From positions 1-8,348 of the forward strand of contig CAITBU010000438.1 of the NCBI GenBank assembly GCA_903890595.1: a stretch of DNA of 8,348 bases, read 5' to 3'. The notes under the pieces were generated by a model. That model was not told the DNA's origin, made no database searches, and saw only the letters and a list, made by a program, of their open reading frames with translations. The position numbers and the translations under genes were made by a program. This document shows, piece by piece, positions 3,641 through 8,348 of the stretch; position 1 is the stretch's first letter, and every line of letters begins with the position of its first letter. This DNA comes from an uncultured Holophagaceae bacterium. GTDB lineage: Bacteria > Acidobacteriota > Holophagae > Holophagales > Holophagaceae.

Positions 3641-6600
3641 CGCGCTCCCCTAGAGTCTGCCTTCTCCAGGGCCTCCAAGCGCTTCCTGGCCTGGTACTGG
3701 CAGGTGGTGGGATCCTCCGGGTCCTCTGGGTAGCCCCCATCCTGGGCCCAGCCTGACTGGGCCAGCACCCGCTTGAACATGGTCCGTGCCGCCTCGGTCT
3801 CACCCAGGTTCTCGGCGATGACGCCCCGGGCGAACCAGTCGATGGAGCGGATCTCATCCCACTCCGGCATGGCGTCCGTGAGTGCATCCTTGGCTGCCGT
3901 GGTCCGTCCCAGGGCGGCCAGCACACATCCGAGGGTGTGCAGGTTGCTGTAACGCCGCCGGGCTTCCACCGAGCGCTCGGCATATTCGGCGGTCTCCTGA
4001 GTGGTCTTCCCCACGCAAAACTCCAACCAGGCCAGGCTGTTGAGGTCGTTCCAGCTGGCCTTCCCCTGCCGGTTGGCGGCCTTCAGCGCTTCCAGGGCCT
4101 CCTGGGTGCGGCCAACCCTGAGCAGGAGGTGGGACTCCAGGTTGGGACGGAGCTCTGCGCCGCCGATCAGGTCCCGGGAAGCCATGGCCAGGTCCAGGGC
4201 CTCCTGATGCTTCCCCGTGTTGGTCAGCAATGAGATGTGCGGCAGCACTGCCTGGTAGTCCTTGGGGAATAGGTTCTTCAGCTCGCGCACATAGCCCTCG
4301 GCCTCCTGGGCCTTAAGGCCATCCTTGGGCCGGTTCAGCAGGCAGCTGAGGAGGGCGGCCCGCTGGAGGGGCTCACGGGCTGTCCCAAGGGCCTGGGTGA
4401 CGATGTCCCGGGCGGAGGGGTTGCGCTCCCCCTGGATCACCAGCATGGCGGCAGCCAGCCTGGCTTCTGCGAGGGTGCCCTGCTTGCCCTTGGTCCACAG
4501 GAGGCCAGCCGGATGGCCCGCGAGGGGCTCCGCGCCGGAGGGCTGGATGATGAGATCCATCGCCCTGTCCAGCCAGGCGTAGGCACCCGCTAGGTTGCCG
4601 CGCTCGGCTTCCCAGAGGGCCTCCTTGCCCAGGCGGGAGGGCTGATAGCCCCAGGCCACCACACGGCAGACCCCCTCCTGGCTGGCGATGAAGAGGAAGG
4701 GGGGGAAGGGGCTCGAGCGGGGGCTCTGCACCCGGAACCCTGTGGCGGCGCTGCCTTCGATGCCGAACTCGCCGACGGAGAACACCTCATCCAGGACCTT
4801 GTTGCGCTGGTCCCCGTAGCGGGCATTCAGGTGGTGAAGGCCATCCAGGAAGCGCAGCATGCTCTCCCGGCTGGGCTGTTCTGGCCGCTGGGCCGGGCTG
4901 AGGCACTCCAGAACTTCTTGCGGTTTGAGGTCTTTGGCCAGTGATGCCTTCACCAGGGCAAGGAGAGCCCCCGTGGGGGTGCCCCTGTCCACGGGGAGGG
5001 ACTCGAAGGCCTTGATGCGGGCCCCGGCCGCAGCCAGGGTCCGGTACTTGGCTGCGTTCTCTGAGCTCCCCACCACCTCCTGAGCCAGAGCCCCGGCCTC
5101 TGGATAGCGACGCAGGGTGACCAGGAGGTTGGCGGCATCCTCGAAGGCGGTCTTCCGAGCCCCTGGGTCCTGGTGAGTGCGGCGGGCGTCCTGGATGGCG
5201 ACCTTGGGTCCCTTCAGGCAGGCATCCAGGGCCAGGGTCCAGGCATGCCGGTCCCTCCCCTCTAGCGACTGGGCCGAGACCCGTGCGTCCTGGAGGCGTC
5301 CCATGCGCGCCAGGGCGATGGTGAGGTGGTCCTGGGCGCCGGCATCTTTGCCCCGTGCCAGCTGCTCGCGGTAGAGGCGGGTGACCTCCTCCATGTCGCT
5401 GGAGTACCACCACTCCCCGCGCTCGTCGTGGCCCAGGAGCACGGCCAGGTCCAGCCTGGCCATGCGCAGGCTGGGGTCGAGTCCCATGGCCTTGCTCAGC
5501 TCGGCGGCGGCGCCGGTCCGGTCCCAGTCGGCCCTGAACCTGCGTCCGACCGAGTCATGCTCCAGGGTCCACCCGAGGTGGCGGTGGGCCTTCTCGTTCG
5601 TGGGCTCCAGCGCCACGGCCTTGCGCAAGGTGGCACGGGACGCCTCGGCGAGCCCGGCTTCCAGCTGGGCCCGGCCCAGGCGGATGAGTGGGGAGGCCGA
5701 CTCGGGTTGGTCCTTCACCAGGCTACGGAACTCGGCCAGGGCTTCCTTGATTCGTCCCGCTGCCAGGTGGGCTTCACCGGCCTGCTGGAATACCACCGTG
5801 GGCGTTGACTCCTCCCCGAAGGCTTTCATGGCCTTGCGGGCCTCATCCACCTCTTGGGGGCTCCACCGGAGCTGGTTGCAGACGAAGCGGTAGGAGGCCT
5901 CCACCCGGCCATCCGGGGTGGGGGTCCAGGCCAGGGTCAGGACCGCCGGTCCGAACTTGAGGGTCTTCGCTTCTGGCAGGGCCTCGGAGGCATAGCCCTT
6001 GGGGGGCTGGATGATCCAGTTGACCTCTGCTGACCAGGGACGGGGCAGCTGAAGGTCCGTTCGTCGGGGGGGGATTTCACCCTTGGCCTTCTCTGTCGGG
6101 GGCGGGTCATCCGGATCTGGGTCCTCTGGCTTGAGGAACTGGTTCAAGTTGGTGACCAGGGGCCAAGGGTTCATGGTGACGCGGGCGTCCGAGTCAGAGG
6201 TGAACGCGTTGGCTGCCTTGCTGCCTTCCAGGACGAGCCGGAAGGGTGTGCCCAGGTCCAGCGTGTTGCCGAGGTCGTAGCGGTCCATGACCTCGGTCTG
6301 GTAGGTGTTCTTCAGGTAGTTGGTGAGGTTCTCCTTGAGCTTGGCGGGATTGGCGCCGGTGAACTGGCTCCGGAAGTTGATCTCGGAAGCGCCTCTGTGC
6401 TCGGTCACCTCACTGACCTTGCCGGGGCCGTGGTCGGCCATGCGAATGGTCCGGAGCTCGGTATAGGCGTTGTCCTGGGGCGTCACCTGGGGCAGCTGGA
6501 CCGTGGCCTTGGTCCCCGGCGCAATCACCAGCGCATTGCGCCCTGCATCTGCGAGGGGCAGGACGCCGGGCCGAGCTTCTGGAACCGTTGGATCCACCCA

Positions 6601-7824
6601 GATGGGCTGGCTGCCGCCCACGCGGACGATGGCGTGGTTGAACGCCCCCAGACCGGGGAACTTGGGGGAGAAGTCCCGGCCATCGCCGGCCCTGAGCAGC
6701 ACCACCTGGGCGTCGATGCCGGCCTCGCGGAGGAGGGCCACCAAGAGCGTGGACTTGTCCTTGCAGTCGCCATAGCCCCTTCGGAGGGTCTCCTGGGGGG
6801 CGCGCGGGACGATGGCGGCCTCACCGAACTCGAGACCGACGTAGCGAACCTGCTGGTGCATCTTCTTGAGGAGGCGGGCCAGCTTCTCCTTGGGATCCCG
6901 GGTGGACTCCAGGGCCTCCTGGACCCAGGCCTTCAGGTTGGTCCCCTTGAGCTGCGCTTCCACGGTGGCGTGATACTCCGCTGCCACCGCGGCCCAGGAC
7001 GGGGCGGTGCTCCAGAGCAGGGAGGGCCAGGGCTCCTGGTCCCAGGCCTGGTAAGGTTCCCGGGGCTTCCTGGGCAGCACCAGCCCCTGGGATATGCGCA
7101 GCGTGACCTTGTCGCCCGAGGTGATCTTCTCCAGGGCCTTTTCGGGAAGGCCACTCAGCTCGTAGTGGGGCACTGGAGCTTTCGGGAGCTCGATGACCAG
7201 CAGCGACCTGTGGACAGGGACCTCCCAGGAAAGCTGGTGAAAGCGCCGGTGACCGCTGGGGGAGAAGGCGCGGTGGTCCCGGTGCTGGATCTCGACTTCC
7301 GCCACGGAGCCGACCTTGAGGCCGGGCAAGGGACCCCGGACCATCCGCCTGTCCTGGAGCACATCCGGAGATTCATCTGCCACCTGTCCATCCCCGAGGG
7401 TGGCTGGGTCCAGGATGTGTTCCTTGCCGTCCTGGTTGATGACCCTGGCCCGGATGATGGGACGGTCCTCCAGCCAGGGCAGCCAGGAGGTCTGAATGAT
7501 GCCCCAGCCTTGGAGGGCCGCCTCTCGGTCCAGGCGGAAGATGTAGCGGTTGGTGGAGGTGGTGCGACCCTGGGCATCGCAGGTGATGCGCCCCTCCTCC
7601 AGCAGCTGGATGGCGCCGAAGCGGTCGCTGGCAGGCAGCGCGGCGGCCACCCTCAGCAGATCTTCCGGGCGGGCACTGAAGGGGGGAGCCTCGGTGACTT
7701 CCTTCAGTCCCAGCAGGGGGGAAGGTGTGGTCGGGGTGGCGGCCCAGGCGGGGCTCCCACCTGTCATGCCAAGGGTCAGCAGGACAGCGGCGCCGAAGTT
7801 CCGAAGGGAGGCGGAGGAGATCAT
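3637..7824 (-). CDS. Secreted DUF3857 / transglutaminase-like / TPR protein, 1395 residues
   Basis: A large exported protein. Residues 1-28 are a signal peptide (hydrophobic core AAVLLTLGM, likely cleavage after AWA). A DUF3857-like domain follows (about 50-240, including YRFLRDREAALQGW-like and PLPGLKVGSVAEVEIQ segments). Next comes a transglutaminase-like core with an intact papain-type triad: Cys354 (GYGDCKDK), His397 (FNHAIV) and Asp411 (WVDPT). An acidic/proline linker lies near 565-585. From about 673 the protein is TPR-rich (AEFRSLVKDQPESASPLIRLGRAQLEAG and similar), with further TPR-like helices at about 1180-1390. Proteins with DUF3857 plus transglutaminase are common in Bacteroidota, Acidobacteriota and relatives. 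They are thought to be periplasmic or surface proteases or amidases, but the substrate is unknown. The long TPR tail suggests partner binding. The start ATG 7824 has a weak GAGGG about 7 nt upstream, and the signal peptide supports it. It seems to be transcribed alone. Confidence 0.92.
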   Translation of the reverse strand: MISSASLRNFGAAVLLTLGMTGGSPAWAATPTTPSPLLGLKEVTEAPPFSARPEDLLRVAAALPASDRFGAIQLLEEGRITCDAQGRTTSTNRYIFRLDREAALQGWGIIQTSWLPWLEDRPIIRARVINQDGKEHILDPATLGDGQVADESPDVLQDRRMVRGPLPGLKVGSVAEVEIQHRDHRAFSPSGHRRFHQLSWEVPVHRSLLVIELPKAPVPHYELSGLPEKALEKITSGDKVTLRISQGLVLPRKPREPYQAWDQEPWPSLLWSTAPSWAAVAAEYHATVEAQLKGTNLKAWVQEALESTRDPKEKLARLLKKMHQQVRYVGLEFGEAAIVPRAPQETLRRGYGDCKDKSTLLVALLREAGIDAQVVLLRAGDGRDFSPKFPGLGAFNHAIVRVGGSQPIWVDPTVPEARPGVLPLADAGRNALVIAPGTKATVQLPQVTPQDNAYTELRTIRMADHGPGKVSEVTEHRGASEINFRSQFTGANPAKLKENLTNYLKNTYQTEVMDRYDLGNTLDLGTPFRLVLEGSKAANAFTSDSDARVTMNPWPLVTNLNQFLKPEDPDPDDPPPTEKAKGEIPPRRTDLQLPRPWSAEVNWIIQPPKGYASEALPEAKTLKFGPAVLTLAWTPTPDGRVEASYRFVCNQLRWSPQEVDEARKAMKAFGEESTPTVVFQQAGEAHLAAGRIKEALAEFRSLVKDQPESASPLIRLGRAQLEAGLAEASRATLRKAVALEPTNEKAHRHLGWTLEHDSVGRRFRADWDRTGAAAELSKAMGLDPSLRMARLDLAVLLGHDERGEWWYSSDMEEVTRLYREQLARGKDAGAQDHLTIALARMGRLQDARVSAQSLEGRDRHAWTLALDACLKGPKVAIQDARRTHQDPGARKTAFEDAANLLVTLRRYPEAGALAQEVVGSSENAAKYRTLAAAGARIKAFESLPVDRGTPTGALLALVKASLAKDLKPQEVLECLSPAQRPEQPSRESMLRFLDGLHHLNARYGDQRNKVLDEVFSVGEFGIEGSAATGFRVQSPRSSPFPPFLFIASQEGVCRVVAWGYQPSRLGKEALWEAERGNLAGAYAWLDRAMDLIIQPSGAEPLAGHPAGLLWTKGKQGTLAEARLAAAMLVIQGERNPSARDIVTQALGTAREPLQRAALLSCLLNRPKDGLKAQEAEGYVRELKNLFPKDYQAVLPHISLLTNTGKHQEALDLAMASRDLIGGAELRPNLESHLLLRVGRTQEALEALKAANRQGKASWNDLNSLAWLEFCVGKTTQETAEYAERSVEARRRYSNLHTLGCVLAALGRTTAAKDALTDAMPEWDEIRSIDWFARGVIAENLGETEAARTMFKRVLAQSGWAQDGGYPEDPEDPTTCQYQARKRLEALEKADSRGAR

Positions 7825-8107
7825 GGGTGGCCCTCGGTGTTTGGATTCAGGGAGTCGGGGATGGCCGTCCCAGACCTGCCAGGCGTCGTGAAGCTCGTTC
7901 GCTCAGGAAGCTGAGTGCTTCGTCGTGTGACCTGCCATGGGATGGGGGGGCGCATGACTCTGCCTGTCTATCAAAAGGTCCACCCTATCGCACCTATCGC
8001 TGCAGGGTTTGCTGGAAGTTGCAGGAATCCTAACAGCCATGGATTGGAATTAATTCGAGGCAAAGCTAGACAAGTTCCAGGCCAAAACATAAGAACACTG
8101 GGCGGCC
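7825..8107. other. Intergenic region, promoter side of the secreted protein gene
   Basis: About 280 nt without a credible gene. It lies downstream of the thioesterase and upstream of the secreted transglutaminase-like gene, both on the minus strand. The part at about 8020-8100 is AT-richer than its surroundings and probably holds the promoter of the 7824 gene, but I could not pick -35/-10 boxes with confidence. No clear terminator hairpin with a T-run follows the thioesterase stop. A 9-nt direct repeat pair is listed separately. Confidence 0.5.
7984..8001. repeat. 9-nt direct repeat pair CCTATCGC
   Basis: CCTATCGCA (7984-7992) is followed directly by CCTATCGCT (7993-8001), 8 of 9 identical. 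The period equals that of the 1066-1603 arrays, but the unit differs. It could be a seed or remnant of the same repeat style, a tandem regulator site, or chance. Confidence 0.4.
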
Positions 8108-8348
8108 TTAACCCCTCGTCGCTGGGGGGATGGCGTAGGTGCCGACGGCGTGGGCCACGGGGTCGGGGTTGCCTTCTGAGTAGATGGCTACCTCCCCGAT
8201 GGCCAGGGTGCGGCCCACCTTCAGGAGGGTGCAGACGCCCAGGATGTCGGCGTCCGCCGAGGGCTTGCGCAGGAAGTTGATGGTCAGGCTGGTGGTCACC
8301 GCCAGGGGCACGATGCCGATGCGGCCGAGGATCGCCACATACAGCGCC
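8108..8348 (-). CDS. PaaI-like hotdog-fold thioesterase, N-terminal part outside window
   Basis: This is the C-terminal 79 or so residues of a gene whose start lies beyond the right edge. The visible part reads ALYVAILGRIGIVPLAVTTSLTINFLRKP, followed by ADILGVCTLLKVGRTLAIGEVAIYSEG and VAHAVGTYAIPP. This is the pattern of the PaaI/hotdog acyl-CoA thioesterases: the central helix, then the beta strand with the conserved INFLRP-like segment, then the strands with VGR and the terminal GTYAI. Such enzymes hydrolyse acyl- or aryl-CoA esters in the cytoplasm. The catalytic Asp/Asn region of the central helix is outside the window, so activity cannot be judged. The GTG at 8336-8338 is an internal Val, not a start. 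The TAA stop is at 8108-8110. Confidence 0.8.
   Translation of the reverse strand, partial: ALYVAILGRIGIVPLAVTTSLTINFLRKPSADADILGVCTLLKVGRTLAIGEVAIYSEGNPDPVAHAVGTYAIPPATRG

Noticed and set aside
6397..7914. 505-residue open frame on the plus strand
   Set aside because: It lies wholly antisense to the transglutaminase-like gene. Its protein is Gly/His/Gln-rich without recognisable domains, as expected for an opposite-strand shadow in high-GC DNA.
8080..8107. Terminator after the thioesterase
   Set aside because: Only a 4-bp GGCC pairing with a large loop could be drawn, which is too weak to call.

Overview
This is a high-GC bacterial window, and the reading frames look like ordinary chromosomal genes. 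The gene content is a FixJ-type response regulator, a CAD-type alcohol dehydrogenase, a very long secreted DUF3857/transglutaminase/TPR protein and a PaaI-type thioesterase. The intergenic DNA carries clusters of 9-nt-phased repeats. Together these would fit a Holophagae-like acidobacterium (Geothrix or Holophaga relatives) or another high-GC Gram-negative lineage. That placement is a guess from general resemblance and was not tested.

Layout. The left edge holds the 3' part of a response regulator (+). It converges, with 4 nt between stops, on a short single-cysteine thioredoxin-fold gene (-). Next comes about 600 bp without a credible gene (1032-1636). This stretch is packed with 9-nt-phased tandem repeats, inverted copies of those repeats and GC-rich hairpins, and is the most unusual part of the window. 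A membrane methyltransferase-like gene (-, about 1637-2422) follows. Divergent from it is a zinc alcohol dehydrogenase (+, 2597-3640), and the gap between them contains an 18-bp-stem hairpin and two small palindromes. The dehydrogenase stop codon overlaps that of a convergent 1395-residue secreted transglutaminase-like/TPR protein (-, 3637-7824). After a roughly 280-bp gap, a PaaI-like thioesterase (-) runs off the right edge.

The genes do not form an obvious pathway or operon. Most are single transcription units in convergent or divergent pairs. No CRISPR array, tRNA, rRNA, transposase or complete mobile element was recognised. The best candidate for something undescribed is the nested inverted-repeat structure at 1189-1649. 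An inner 27-bp inverted repeat, itself built of 9-nt units, encloses a hairpin-rich GC core. A weak outer inverted repeat surrounds it, and a plausible sigma70-like promoter sits just outside the inner arm. It could be a MITE-like element, a structured RNA, or only a cluster of a dispersed repeat family.
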